Of a stretch of DNA of 64,000 bases, positions 22,339-34,540 are shown in pieces. Numbering within the stretch: the first letter of the stretch is position 1; every line of letters begins with the position of its first letter. The stretch is from Protopterus annectens (Eukaryota; Chordata; Ceratodontiformes; Protopteridae): positions 510,661,823 to 510,725,822 of the forward strand of contig NC_056745.1 in the NCBI RefSeq assembly GCF_019279795.1, written 5' to 3'. A program made the translations under genes and the position numbers. Below the pieces are notes generated by a model that saw only the letters and a program-made list of their open reading frames with translations, was not told the origin of the DNA and made no database searches.

Positions 22339-23666
22339 TGTGAAAAACTGAGGGGCTGCCAGCCCAGCCAGATAGAATTTTATAAATAATTCTATGTCAT
22401 TGTAAATATTAATATGATCTACAGGCTAGTTTCACAGATGTAAGAAAACTGTGTTATGTCCTGAGCTTCAAACATGTAACCACATTGCTCCCTGCTGGAA
22501 GAAAGTGGATAAGTAAAAGGATTTTACGACTGTGTTTGATCTCAAGCTCGGAGACAAGATGTCTGCAGCTAGAAATTCTTTTTATTGTCTTAAGACATTG
22601 ATAAATTACTAGGTTTCACACGTAAACTGTCTTTTATTGTCATGGCTTTCTGGCAGGTGCAGATCAAAAGAGAAATGTTAAATTTTAAGTTCTGTGAGCC
22701 TGGAAAACTTAAGCAGATGTAACAAGAATGATGTAATCTGAAATTACTCAGCAGTAATGTGTATTATCAATTTAAGGGTTCTCTCAGAAAATAAGGACAG
22801 CATTTTTGTATTTGTCTTCAGATCTGACAACTCACCCGCACTTTGCTTTGCTCTATAAGTAAAGTTATTTAGATCTTAGTATTTCTGTTAGAGAGAGATA
22901 TCTCTTTTCTATATTTATGTCAGATTGTCCTACAATGTTGTTTTAAAATATTTCCTGTGATTTCTGAACTCTCTATTAGCACTGTGTTGAATTGATGAGT
23001 AGTGTCTTGTGTTTTTATTATTTATTATTAAATATTTTAAACCTTTTAACTGTGGCTGGTTTGTGTGTAGAGATATTTAATCTCTTAAGAGTACTTGCAT
23101 GTATGTGGTGACGCTGTATAGGCCACTCTTAAATAGCCTTCAAGTCTTAGTCAAACTAATTGGATAATAATAACATTGCACAGTACAATTGGACACCCTT
23201 TGGTAAGGGCCTTTATAGTAGCTGATAAGGATGGTTGGTGGCAGTCAGTACTACCTTATAGTCTGGGCAGAAAGGGGCATAGCTGGAGAACCTGTGCCAG
23301 CCTTCCCCTGGAGTGTCTATGTGTTTGTATATAATTCATATCTCATAGTGTGTGTGTGTCAGCTATTTGGGTGGGGACATTAAGCACTGGTAGGACAGAG
23401 AGGATGCTGGAGCTTTTGGCTTGACCACTCAGCAGAGATCTGTACCCTATAGCTGTGCCATTGAGGAGTCTTAATGGGGATCTGGAGAGAAAGGGAGAAA
23501 TCAGCCCCAGACTGACTGTGATCACTGTGTGCTCTTAGAGAAAATTGTACTTTACTGTGTGTGTACTTGTTATCCTCCCAATGTGGATGCCCCTCACTGG
23601 TGCTTTTGGTGAGGTGTGGTGAGGATTGAGGCTCCTTGATTACTGGTCCAGTGCACGGGCATCACA
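22339..23666 (+). mobile_element. Solo LTR, 1328 bp
   Basis: Begins TGTGAAAAACTG and ends GGGCATCACA, so it has 5'-TG..CA-3' ends within a 5-bp inverted repeat (TGTGA/TCACA). It is flanked by a perfect 5-bp target duplication, CTAAG at 22334-22338 and 23667-23671. Poly-A-signal-like AT-rich sequence (TTTATTATTTATTATTAAAT) lies near 23010-23035. A TATA-like CTATAAGTAAAG is at about 22852. A 5-bp duplication and TG..CA ends fit a Gypsy-type element or an endogenous retrovirus; the length is on the long side. No internal genes are present, consistent with deletion between two LTRs. The strand is inferred from the AATAAA-like region and is uncertain. Confidence 0.8.
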
Positions 23667-23679
23667 CTAAGAGTAGAAA

Positions 23680-24826
23680 TTGATTACACAGTTAAGACTC
23701 ATGTACATAACACAAGCAGAAAGCTATAATTCAAAGTGGAAAGGGATGATGAAGAAGCGGGGGGAGGAATTTAAGAAATAAAGGGAGAGTGAGATTTTGG
23801 ATGCAGATCATTAAGGAGAACAACCATACAGAATATTATATTCATAACGCAGCAGAAAGTATTCTAAGAACTAAGCTAACACAAGAGTGGAGAAAAGAGA
23901 TTCTGCCAATAGGGATGACTGCAATTAGGTGTAAAGAGAATAGGCAAGAAGAAGCTGGAATTTACTGGAGAAAACATGGCAAAGGACCCAAGGTACTGGG
24001 AGCAAATGACTAGAGAGGGAAAGTTAATAGAATGGAAAGAGGCCAAGAAGACATTTGGTCCGCAGGCAAAAGAATGCCTTCCCTAACAGGGATTGATATC
24101 AGAGTATAGGTAAAGGGATAGAGGAATCATAAATGAAACACATACTCTGGTAGAGTTTTTGGCTGAAGCTGGAACAGAAGCTGCTGTTAAAAAAGGGATA
24201 ATTAGTAGGGCATATAATATATTGCACAGTAACTATAAGACTATTAGAGGAGGTTAGAAAAGACTGGGAAAATAGATTGGATAAGCAATTCACAAGGAAA
24301 CAATGGGAGTACATGTGTACGGCTCCCAAATATGCAACAAAGTCTAGGAGATTCAGGATTGTTGCTTGGAAGTGTTTGTATAGCTATTTTTATACCCCAA
24401 ACAGCCTCCAAAGAACTTTTTTTGTATCTCAGTTTCTTCTAAGTTTGTAGTGTTTCTGCAGTAATTTGATTTTAAGATTTTGTCCTCAGGAAGATGACAA
24501 ATGTTGGAGAGGTAATAGGTAAAAAAGGGGTAACTGGGAGCATAATAAGTTGGCACACTTTAAAAATTCTCTACAGAGTACTCTTGTCAGAAATATTGCG
24601 TGAGCAAATGGATGTATCTAAGGAAATAATTTTTTTGAGCTGGGATACAGGATCTGAATTGCCAAGACATAGCAAGGCCATGTTAAGTTCAATTCTGGTG
24701 GCTGCCAAAAAAGCAATAATTAGAAAACGAGAATCAAAGTCTAAACCACCTGCATTTGAAGTAGTCAACATTGTAACAGAGATAAAAGAACTGGACCTGG
24801 GACCTTTACAAAAAGGTAGGGCGATG
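23680..24826 (+). pseudogene. L1-type LINE ORF2: C-terminal part
   Basis: A plus-strand copy of the family seen inverted at 30150-31200. The run beginning near 23780 (AGATTTTGGATGCAGATCATTAAGGA in sense) mirrors 31160-31200, and 24075-24330 mirrors 30660-30900. Readable frames include LRTKLTQEWRKEILP (from about 23864) and a 141-codon frame at 24494-24919 with GSIISWHTLKILYR and AAKKAIIRKRESK, resembling the region after the L1 RT. It is interrupted at 24827 by a TIR element; the 3' UTR continues at 27181. Confidence 0.7.
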
Positions 24827-27180
24827 GTTTACAACAGTACCCTCCTGCCGTTTCACGTAGGAATGGGCATGACCAGATTGACCGACATGAATAGTGACTG
24901 TGATGTCGCAGGCAAATGATGCATGACTAACATGTCATGCAGATTTCTTTTCCTGTGACATTATGAATATTCATTGGCTAATTCTTCCTAAAAGTTGTGC
25001 GATCTCGGAGTTGGTTTTATTTATATTTATATACATGGGGGTGCAAGGGGCTTACCCCCCTGCAAAAAGCACAGGGAAAAAGTAATATTTGTGCGCTACA
25101 GTATCAGCTCATCAAAAAAACATGTGTTTGCAGACAGTGTGCATAAGATATCTGAACATTTTGTCAAAACAGATTAAAAGCACAGAGAAAAAAGTAATTC
25201 TGAGCTAGAGTATCAAACTGTAGATTACACTACTCATGTACCAACTCCTTCGCTCAATGCTTTCTGGAATTCATAAATTCCATTGCCCTGGATCAACTTA
25301 TCCACACCCTCATCAGGGGCAACAAAATCCTAGATCTTGTCATTACCAACATGAGTGACCGGTGTTCCACACCTGAAGTCAACTCCTCGTTGGTCAGCTC
25401 CGACTATAAGCTAATCACCCTAGATATCCACATCCCCCCCCCACCCCCCATTAAGGAAACCATGGTAAAAAATTTCTCCAAAGCCAACTTCATGCTTAAG
25501 ACAGAAGTGGCGAACTTCATGACACCCATGCAGATGGACAATACAGTTACAACTGCTGAATCCTACACAAATGCACTCTATAAGCACTTACACGAGTGCA
25601 TGGCAGAACCAAGATGCTATCCTTCAAAACAAGGAAGCCAATCTGGTGGTCCCCTGCCATAAACAAACTCTACAACAGAAGGAAGAAACTGTTGCAAAAG
25701 AGAGTAAAATCCCATGAGTGGAGGAGCTCCCTGGTCAGCCTCAGTAAGAAGCTGAGATCCCTTATAAGATCCTCCAAAGCTAGCTATGAAAACAAAATTG
25801 CCACTGATTCTAGGAACAACCACAAAGCATTCTAAAGCCATGTCAAGAATCTCAATGGCAACACCCAGATCTGCTCTGAGTTACAGCACAACGGCATGAA
25901 AATTACAGCACCAACTGATACTGCCAACATCCTGGCAGATAGGTTCAGTGCTAACTTTACCCCCCTCTCACCACCTAAAGGGCCCATATCTATACAGGAA
26001 GAATACAGAGTCCCTGTACCACATCGGCAGCAGTCTACGTAATGCTGAATGTGTGATAAGAGACCTTGGAACCCAGGTCGACAGTAGTCTCTCCTTTGAT
26101 AATCCCATCCCCACAGTAGTCAAGAAATCCTTCTACATGGCACACCTCATCACAAAACGGTTCTCATCCAGGAAAAAAGAGGTCATTGTTCCCCTCTACT
26201 CGACACTCATTAGACCCATTAGAGTACAACGCCCCTTTTGGAATGTACCTCACAAGACCTCTGCAGCAGCTGGAAAGGCCACAGAAGTACCTCACAAAGA
26301 GGATTACTGGTCTCAAACAGATGCCCTACACTGGCCATCTCAAAAACTCCAGCTTTACTCCATAGCATGTTGCCTACTTCGAGGTGATCTCTCCCTAACA
26401 TATAAAGCTATGTCAAACCCAGAGCTGTTGGATATGCTACACCTAAATAAATCCCAATCCCTCCAAGCTACATGCTCTAGGGACCTAAACCTTGTCACCA
26501 CAATAAATAGGACATGCTGGAGGAATAGATTCCTGTTCCAGAGACGTCCCGTACTCTGGAACAAGCTACCCATCTATGTCAAGCAAAGTTCCTCATTAGC
26601 ACTCTTCAAGAAAAAATCTTGATGAGTGGATGGGAAATACACTCAGGGGATCACTTCTGTGGCTCTGCTCGACAGGGGCACAGGAAAATAACTTTCCTGG
26701 GTGGCGTAAGCCAGGAACCTTCTTGGCTAGACTTACTTAGGCCCTTGGCCCAATAGCCTAGTACCTACCCAATGAACCTATGAACACAAACTTTGTACAT
26801 GCTAAACTGTCTATTAAAATCCACAAAACTCCAAAATAAAGCATTAGATGAAACAAACTGATTGAACATTTGTAAAGTAATATGAATGTTTCCTTTCATA
26901 TGCGGTACATCGCAGAACCAGAACTTAGTATGACATGAACACTAGGAGAAAAAAAAAAGAAACATATTACACTAGTCAGTATAACCAGCCATCAACTTAA
27001 AAAATTTCCTGTGTGTATGTTTACCACATGCCGGAAATACCGGGTGAATATTCATGCAGGCTACCAAACTGTCTTCATGTTTATTCAAGTCTAGAGAAGA
27101 AAATGGCCATCTGCAGACTGTTGGGCGAGGTTTGGGCAGGCATTGCTACTGCGCATGGGGGGGGGTACTGTTGTAAAACA
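24827..27180. mobile_element. TIR element (family P), 2.35 kb, carrying a CR1
   Basis: The left end GTTTACAACAGTACCCTCC and the right end GGGGGTACTGTTGTAAAAC are inverted copies of each other with one base missing on the left. ATG lies outside both ends, a possible 3-bp target duplication. L1 coding sequence precedes it and L1 3' UTR follows it, so the boundaries are supported by an interrupted older element. The left body matches 12474-12650 (GGAATGGGC, GATTGACC, CAGGCAAATGATGCATGA, TTATGAATATTCATTGG). A CR1 occupies 25230-26775. No transposase was found, so the element was either non-autonomous or lost its gene. Confidence 0.65.
25230..26775 (+). pseudogene. CR1 LINE ORF2 with internal RT deletion
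   Basis: The left part encodes the end of the endonuclease (HTLIRGNKILDLVITNM, 25290-25350), then the EN-RT linker (KPIWWSPAINKLYNRRKKL; NILADRFSANFTPLSPP, about 25926-25977). It then jumps directly to the region after the RT catalytic core: VIRDLGTQVDSSLSFDNP, PLYSTLIRPI, LYSIACCLLRGDLSLTYKAM, RPVLWNKLPIYVKQSSSL, stop at 26620. The RT palm (AFD, GVLQGS, ADDC blocks present in the copies at 28962 and 59480) is absent, so about 800-900 bp was deleted. It lies inside the TIR element 24827-27180. Confidence 0.85.
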
Positions 27181-27335
27181 ATGTCAAAGGTAGGGGCAAA
27201 TTACTTAGACAAAATGGAAGTTGTGGGAATAATACATGCTGAATAATGTTTTGGAGAAGAGTGAGGTTTAAGGAAAGGCAGGAATTGAGAAATGTATGTA
27301 ATGTTGGATTGATGATAATTCTATAATTAATACAG
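27181..27335 (+). mobile_element. L1 3' UTR continuing from 24826
   Basis: GAGTGAGGTTTAAGG, GGAATTGAGAAATG and TATGTAATGTTGGA match in reverse complement the L1 3' end at 640-720. It is the far side of the L1 split by the TIR element. Confidence 0.7.
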
Positions 27336-27336
27336 A

Positions 27337-27341
<5 letters not shown>

Positions 27342-27379
<38 letters not shown>
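27342..27379. repeat. (TA)n microsatellite
   Basis: About 19 TA units follow the L1 3' UTR. 27380-27690 after it is AT-rich with nothing recognised. Confidence 0.97.
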
Positions 27380-27383
<4 letters not shown>

Positions 27384-27689
27384 AATTCTATAAGAGAATA
27401 TATGTGATGTATATGTTTGTAACTGTGAGCATGTTAACATGGATTGTTTTGTTTTATATAAATGTATGTTGGCGTATATCTCAAGTGTTAATTCAAAGGA
27501 GTTAAAAAAAGGAAAACAATAATATATGTAAATAGAATAACAGATAAGCTGTACCTTGTTACAAGTTAACTTACGAATCTAGAACATTAAGTTGGTATAC
27601 AAGAAAAAGAGGTCAAGATTCTGACCTATATTTAAAATAATAATACACACATAATTTTATAAGAAATACATCAGAATAATGAAGAATAT

Positions 27690-28960
27690 TAAAGCTTTGT
27701 AAAGAAAAATGGGAAGGAGGGTTTCTTTACCAGAATAAAAGTAGAGCAAAAGATAGGGTTCTTAAAGATGGGGAACAAATGAAGGCTAGGCAGGGAAGAT
27801 TTAAAGTAGTGAGAGGTTGCTGTTAGTGCAGGAGAATACACAATTGCAGTACATATTCCACCAAAAGCCTTTCATCAGGGATGTGTGGTAGTGGCTGGAG
27901 ATTCAAATACTGCAGGAAAAAAGGAAGATATCTTTGGATGGCAAATATATCATAGAATACAAGATGAGAACAGATAATTAAAGAAATATTTGCATGCATT
28001 GGACTCACTGGTTAATGAAAATAAAACAGAATAAAGGGTAATATATACTTCTTTCTGTAATATATTGAATATTGTCCTTGGGCAAGATTAGGTGGATGTT
28101 ATATATCAAAAGAATAGTGTAACATGTTGTAAGCCATGAAAACACATCCTTTGACAGTATCAGACCATACCTACACAAGTTAAAATTGTAACCAAATAAA
28201 CATCTTTTGTGACAAACAATCACATATCCCAGTATTTATTTGGGAAAGGAAGATGTTTAGTGACTGGGTAGATTAGACTTTAAGTGACATTCTACTAGAT
28301 TTGCATCAAAGTAGTAAAGAGCTTGCAAAGGATTGAAGTAATTCTAAACTGAAGATTAGAGATATGATCACAATGAAAACAAATGAGATGTGGAATAACA
28401 GCCACAGTAGTTATTTAGAGGGAATAAAAGTAAGGGATTTAAAGAAAAAGAAAAAGTGGAGCACAAAAGATTGAGAAGCAACTGAAAAAATCTAGTATGT
28501 CTGTTCAAGTGTATTTAGAAAATATGAATGAACATAGCGCAATGGCTTTAACATAACTATTTTTGACAGTAACCCTAGAGCAACCATATTGTTGGATCAA
28601 TGTCTGAGGCAAGAAAAGGTTGAAAAGTATGATAACTAAAATAGGAATTATAAAAATGGAAGGGTAGAAATGGATCCAAGAAAATACGAATATAATAATA
28701 AATTATTGCAGTACACTAAATAGACATAGATATTAACAGCAACACAAGTGGAACATACATGAAACAATTACAGCTTCTTTGATTAAGTAGAAAGGTAGTT
28801 ATTAAGATAAAAAATAGTGGTGTTTGAAATTAATGAAGCAGTGAAAAAAATGAATACAAAGAAAACCTCTGGAAGTGATGGAATTCAAATAGAAGTGTGG
28901 AACAAGAAATAATGAAAATCTGGCTAGTATTATTTAACAACATTTTTATAGCTTCATAGT
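27690..28960 (+). pseudogene. L1-type LINE ORF2: endonuclease to RT start
   Basis: Broken plus-strand frames show EYTIAVHIPPKAFHQG followed by VVVAGDSNT (about 27834-27900), the position of the GDFN block of APE endonucleases, and, after about 1 kb of stop-filled sequence, AVKKMNTKKTSGSDGIQIEVW (28833-28895). The latter matches the L1 pre-RT block (K.PG.DGI..E.W). It is then cut off by a minus-strand CR1 at about 28962. It is heavily mutated, AT-rich and inactive. Confidence 0.6.
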
Positions 28961-28961
28961 T

Positions 28962-30145
28962 AAGTACTAGGCTGGCGGCCCTTGCAGGTCATTTTAAGCC
29001 TAGCCAGTTTCTCTTTTGTGCTCAAAATAACCGATCCCATTTGGTTATAGATTGATCTTACCCATCCCATGGTCAATAATTATATATTATCCCTAATGAT
29101 AATAACTGGGATCATACCATAGATAATTTGAAGGGACTCATGCATGGGATAAAGCATTCAGGAGCTGCAGTCCTGGGGTAAATGTTCTGTTTCACATTCA
29201 TAGGTCTAAGTTATGGTTGAATATGGGTAGATTAACTTTGTTTCATGTGGATGGGGAGTAAGTTCCATAGCAGCGGTATCCTCTATGAGATATATCTGTC
29301 CCTTCAAATCATTCTGTTGATATTGCAGATGTTTAGATCCCTAGACCAGCAAGTCAGTGGCATCAGAAATTCTTGATGCGCAGTAAATCTATCAGTAGTG
29401 GGTCAGTGGGTGCCTTGTATGCCAGACACAGGTCACCTCTTAGCAGTCTGTAGGATGCCGACTATAGTAACAGTTTTGAGTTAGTCCATGTAGTCATGTT
29501 GTTTAGGCCTTGCATCCTTTTAGTAAGGTATTTCTGTGGATGTTCCAGTTGCTGCATACGTCCGGACAAATACATGCCAAAGGGTGCATTATGTTCAATG
29601 ACTGGCCTAATGAGGGCTGAGTAAAGATGGACAATGACATTCCAAGATCTAAACACAATTCCTTTGTTTATAAGCTGTGCTATACAGTAGGACTTTCTTA
29701 CAACAATGGACATGTTAGTCAAAAGTTAGTTCACTGTCCACATAATTTCCCAAAACCCCAGACAACTGGGTCAGCTCTTTGGGGGTATTGTCAGTCTGGT
29801 ATTTCCCTGGGATAGATGACTTCCCAAAAAGATACAATAACGCATTTTTTAACATTTAGTTTCAGTCCATGATTTTGGTACCAGTTATTTATATAGGACA
29901 ATAGGATATACAAGTCATATGAGGATTCAATGATTGCTCCTAGCTTGCAGTCATCTGCAAACATGGTCAACCAGAGCCCTTTGGCATTAGCCTTTACTTC
30001 AGAAAAGTAGATGCAAAACAGAAGAAGTGCTAGCAAAGAACCCTGGGGGACTCCAAAGGAGACTAATCTCTTTGAGGAGGTAGCTTCCCCTATTTTGATT
30101 ATCTGCATCCTATCTGTGAGCCAGTTGACGGGTGACATGTACTGT
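28962..30145 (-). pseudogene. CR1 LINE ORF2: RT and C-terminal part
   Basis: The right part (29791-30138) has an open frame of 115 residues with RT motif B (FGVPQGSLLALLLFCIY) and motif C (MFADDCKLGAI, both catalytic Asp kept), then INNWYQNHGLKLNVKKC. The left part has KGIVFRSWNVIVHLYSALIRPVIEHNAPFGMYLSGRMQQL. The 3' end AGTACTAGGC..GGCCCTTGCAGGTCATTTT (28963-28995) matches the 3' end of the CR1 at 61420-61450. It is 5'-truncated at 30145, where a minus-strand L1 starts. Confidence 0.85.
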
Positions 30146-32205
30146 ATATATTTTTTTAAATAAGAAACATCTTTACTGAATTATCACTAATGACATACAA
30201 AGTCATACTTTTATATAAATGAAAAACTATATTGACATATTTTGGTTGCAAGCATTATACATCGCATATAGTCTTCTGTACAGTCATTGTCAGTCAAACA
30301 TTACATAGCTCATTCACTTCCTGCCTTCCCTTAAACCTCATTCCTCCTCCAAAAAATTATTCTGCGTTTATTGTTCCCACAATTCTCATTTATTTCTATG
30401 TAATTTGCTCTTGCCCTTTTCCAAATATCCCACTTCCAGTTATTTTACTTCTGTTACTATATTCACTAGTTCTAGTACAGTTGGTTTAGATTTTGATTTC
30501 CATTTTCTACTAATTGATTTTTTTTTTGGCAGCCACCAGCATTAAACTCAGCCAGACCTTACTATGTCAGGCAATTCCAATTTTGTATCACAACTCAAAA
30601 AATAATTTCCTTAGTCAAACATTTCCAAGCAAAAATACTAAATCTTCTAGACTTTGTTGCATATTTGGGAGCCATACATATACCCAACCCATTGTTTCTT
30701 TGTGAATTGCTTATCCAGTCTCTCTTCCCAATCCTTTCTAACCTCCTCTGATTTATTCCTATATGTATCATGCAGTATATTTTATATTCCTACTAATTAT
30801 CCTTTTTTAACAACAGCTTCTGTTCTAGATTCTACTAAAAACTCTACCAGTGCTGATCCTACTTCTTTCTCTTTGCCTATACTGTGATATTAATCCTTGA
30901 TAGGGAAGGCAGATTCTAGCCTGCAGTCCATATGTATTCTTGGCCTCTTCAAATTCTACTACCTTTCCCTCTCCATTTATTTGCTCCCAATACCGTGGTT
31001 CCTTTGCTAGTTTTCTCAAGTAAATTCGAGCCCCCTCTTACCTATTCTCTGTATCCCTAACTGTAGTTATCTCTATCAACAGAGTCTCCTTTCTCCATTC
31101 CTGTGTTGGTCTGAGTTTTAGAATACTTTCTGCTATTTTATGAATATAGTATTCTGTATGGTTATTGTTATTTTCCTTAATAATTTCCATCCAAAATCTC
31201 AGTCTCTCCTTATTTCTTTAACTTCCCCCCATTTCTCTATCCGCCCTTTTCATTTTGAATTATAACTTTCTGCTTGTGCTATGTATAGCAGCCTTAACCA
31301 TGTAGCTCTAGAATACCCCTTCAAATCAGGTAATCCCAACTCAATGTATCCCACTTCACTCTTGCTCTGTTCCCCTCCCAGATAAAATCCTTTAACTCTG
31401 TATTAATTGCTGTGCACAACTTCTCCTCTGGTTGATAACAACATGCCTGACGTGTACAAAACTAAAGGGACTAAAACATATTAACTGCTTTTATTTTGCT
31501 GTCTATATCCATAAAACAGAGCTTGCGGTTTTTCAGTGTTTGTTTTATCTTTTGTTTAGTCTCTTCCCACATATCCTTAGCTGCCTTTTAACCCATATTT
31601 AATTTCATCATGTCCTCATAAATATGGACATTGCTGAACCAGTTCGTGTGTGGGTACAGTTTACAGCTATTGCCTTTACTTTAACTTCATAAATTTTTGC
31701 ATCCAAAAAGACTTGAAACTGTCTCGGAATATTCAACAGCACTGAAATGTAATTTTTTCTGGTTTTATCAGGTACAAAATAATATCATCTGCAAATAAAG
31801 CCAACCTTTCTTGATTACCATACCAAATGTATCCTTAAATTTCTGAGTCCTTTATTTTCTTTGCCAATGGTTCTAAATATAAATCAGACAACAAAGGGAA
31901 AGAGGACAACCCTGCCTGGTTTCTGTTTTCAAACATAACTTATCAGGGAGGAACCCCCCCCCCCCCACTTTAATTTTCATCTCTGAGCCCTCATAAATCC
32001 TCCTAATTAACCTATGTAAAGGAATGCAAAGGTTTCCATTGACCTCTTCATAAAATTTCAGCTTACTCTATCAAATGCTTTCTCTCATCAAGACCCACCA
32101 ACAAGTGTTATTTTCTTACATACTGTTTCTATCTTGATTATCAGTTTTCTGTTAATGTTGTCAAATGTTTGCCTTCCCTCCAGAAAACCACATCGATCTA
32201 TAGGA
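30146..32205 (-). pseudogene. L1-type LINE ORF2, 5'-truncated
   Basis: The longest single L1 segment in the window. 30825-31019 gives LAKEPRYWEQINGEGKVVEF, followed by KNTYGLQARICLPYQGLI, the C-terminal region found inverted at 32738 and 24000. 31740-32200 holds the RT palm in broken frames, parallel to 2995-3480. The 3' UTR is at 30146-30500. It ends abruptly at 32205, where the direct repeat starts. Confidence 0.7.
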
Positions 32206-32712
32206 CATGGGGTCATTTGCATATATCCCATGTTGCCTCTAATGCAATAGGTTTCAAGGTATCACACAGTGAAAAGTCTAGTTTGGCTAGATTTTTCTTT
32301 TAGTTTTTTTTACTGACTAGTTGTTCTGTGTGACCTTGATACTCATTGTTTTGGATTGTTAGTTGGGATATTTTGCAGATACCCCAATGATAATGGACAT
32401 CAGTTGGGTATGACAATCCTGTGTTTCCAAATCTTAGGCACACATTCTACTTATGGTGTGCTGATAAGGTTATAAAAAGGCTGAAGCATGCATGTCCACA
32501 GTTAGTTGGGTTTGGCTTTATTGGCCTGAATTTGTCCATAGCAGACTTGAAAAGAAAGAGTCATGGACATTCAGAATTGCCATATAGCTGACATACCTGC
32601 TGTCCTTATGGGGTCATTTGCATATATCCCATGTTGCCTCTAATGTAAGAGGTTTCAATGTATCACACGGTGAAAAGTCTAGTTTGCCTAGATTTTTCTT
32701 TTAGCTTTTTGC
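32206..32712. repeat. Direct repeat of about 105 bp, 402-bp spacing
   Basis: 32206-32310 and 32608-32712 are about 90 percent alike: ATGGGGTCATTTGCATATAT, CCCATGTTGCCTCTAATG, GTGAAAAGTCTAGTTTG and GATTTTTCTTTTAG are shared. About 300 bp of unrelated sequence lies between them. It could be one and a quarter units of a 402-bp satellite or a short element with terminal direct repeats. It sits exactly between two opposed L1 fragments. Confidence 0.75.
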
Positions 32713-33960
32713 TAAGAAAGATACAAAAGAAAATGTAATGAGCATTTGGAAAAGAACGGACAAGGAACTGAGATTTTGGGAGAAGATGATAAAAGGAGAT
32801 CAGGTAATAAAATGGGATGAAGCTAAACAAACTTCAGGGTTATTGAAGTCTGATCAATTTGCAAATACAGATCTAATGTTTAGGTTGAAGGAAGATATAC
32901 AGGGGCCAGATAGTAATTTTTTTAAAAACATAAATAGCAAACATTATAATTGAGGATGGAACAGGAATGGCAGACCAAAAAGGAGTAACAGGTAAAGCAT
33001 ATACAGTAAGGCAATATTAGATGTGAGAAGACAATACAGTACATTTAATAGCATGTAGTCAACAGTTAAAGATATTACAGGTGAGCTGTAGAGAAAAACA
33101 TTTATTTCTAGATACGCAACTAAATTGAAAAAAAAAAATTTTGAATGGAAATGTTTGCACAAACAATTCTTTACCTCATATGAAGCTTGCAAAAACGTTC
33201 CTACAGACAAGAGGCATATGTTGGAAATTTGATAGTTCAGGAAAAGGTTTTTGGGCGAATATGCTTTGGGAATGCATATAGTTGTTTCACAGTGAAAATT
33301 AATTAAACAGTATTCTAAGTTTTATAGTTGGAAGAGAATTTAACCTCACTCTAGAGATGCTTTTGCTGAGCTGGTATAAAATAACATGTACTAAAGGGGT
33401 AAAAGATTGCTCTGTTTTGATACTGTTGATATTGGATAAGAAAGTCATAACTAGAAAATGAAAACCAAAGACAAGCCATCTATAAGAGAGGTAGAAAAAG
33501 TAAAATATGGAAATGAGAACTACCAGATATCAGAAATAGAACTCCCTAGTAAAACAAAAATGGGCTGCATGGAATTCTTTAGTGGACATTGAGTTTGAAG
33601 AGGATATTGACACTGAGCAAAGCACCTAAGCTGTACATCTTTGTAGTAAAGTGAACTATATTACAAGGCATTAAGCCAGTGATCCAATTGCTGAGTTGTA
33701 ATATAGTGAAAAATAAAATTATATAACCATTAGTTAATTCCTGATCTCAGATTATGCTGTAAATAGTTAACTTATGAGTTTAATTGTTTTTGTTAAAGGT
33801 ACAATATTAAATTGAATTTGACATTAAGACTAGATAGAATAGATGTATGGATTTATATACTTCATTGCAAGTTGTTGAAAATTAAGTGTTAGCATTGATT
33901 ATCTGACATAAGTTTTTTAGTATTGTAGAAACTGAAAATGGTTGTATCAGCAATCAGTGC
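32713..33960 (+). pseudogene. L1-type LINE ORF2: C-terminal part
   Basis: 32738-32953 is an open 71-residue stretch (WKRTDKELRFWEKMIKGDQV) parallel to 30825-31019 of the opposite-strand copy. Around 33210-33300 the sequence encodes CWKFDSSGKGFWANMLWECI, fitting the L1 C-terminal Cys/His region (C..C....T..HM.WEC). After this the frame decays. The 3' UTR probably runs to about 33960; 33961-34300 has no recognised content. Confidence 0.6.
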
Positions 33961-34305
33961 CGAAATAATAAGTGCACCATGGGGATTGCTTATTATGTGA
34001 AACTGAAAATGTGGTAATCAATAATGATATTATATTAAAAAAAACATTAGCTGTTAACAAAAGAAATTAGTGGAGAAACTAATGAATAAGACCATAGTAT
34101 ATAATATGAAACCTTATCAGCAGATTCCAGCTAGTAAAGTAATGAAGAATGCCTGTATGGAGACAGACAGAGAAACACCCATAGTGATTAATTCACTAGG
34201 TGAAGACAGGGAACCTCTATAAGGTGAAAACAGAAGGTTAATTAGAAAAAGAATGCTAGCAAATTTTGAATTGAATGATTTATAATTTGTTTTAACTGAT
34301 CTATC

Positions 34306-34540
34306 CATCCAAAGTGAACGCTTACTTTCCCAGTGCTGTACTGGCCTCCTGAGCAGAACCTGTACTAACACTCAAAAGAACCAAAGTTTTGTCCTGCCGT
34401 GTGTACATCATTCCCTGGTGTACCCTGCCTTGAGATTTCCTGAATTTCCTGACTGTTGACATCCATCTAAAGCAAACACTTGCTTTCCCAGTGCTGTACT
34501 GGTCCCCTGAACCTGTACTAACACTCAAAAGAACCAAAGT
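34306..34540. repeat. Tandem duplication, 158-bp period
   Basis: 34306-34387 and 34464-34540 share TTTCCCAGTGCTGTACTGG, AACCTGTACTAACACTC and AAAAGAACCAAAGT. Confidence 0.85.
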
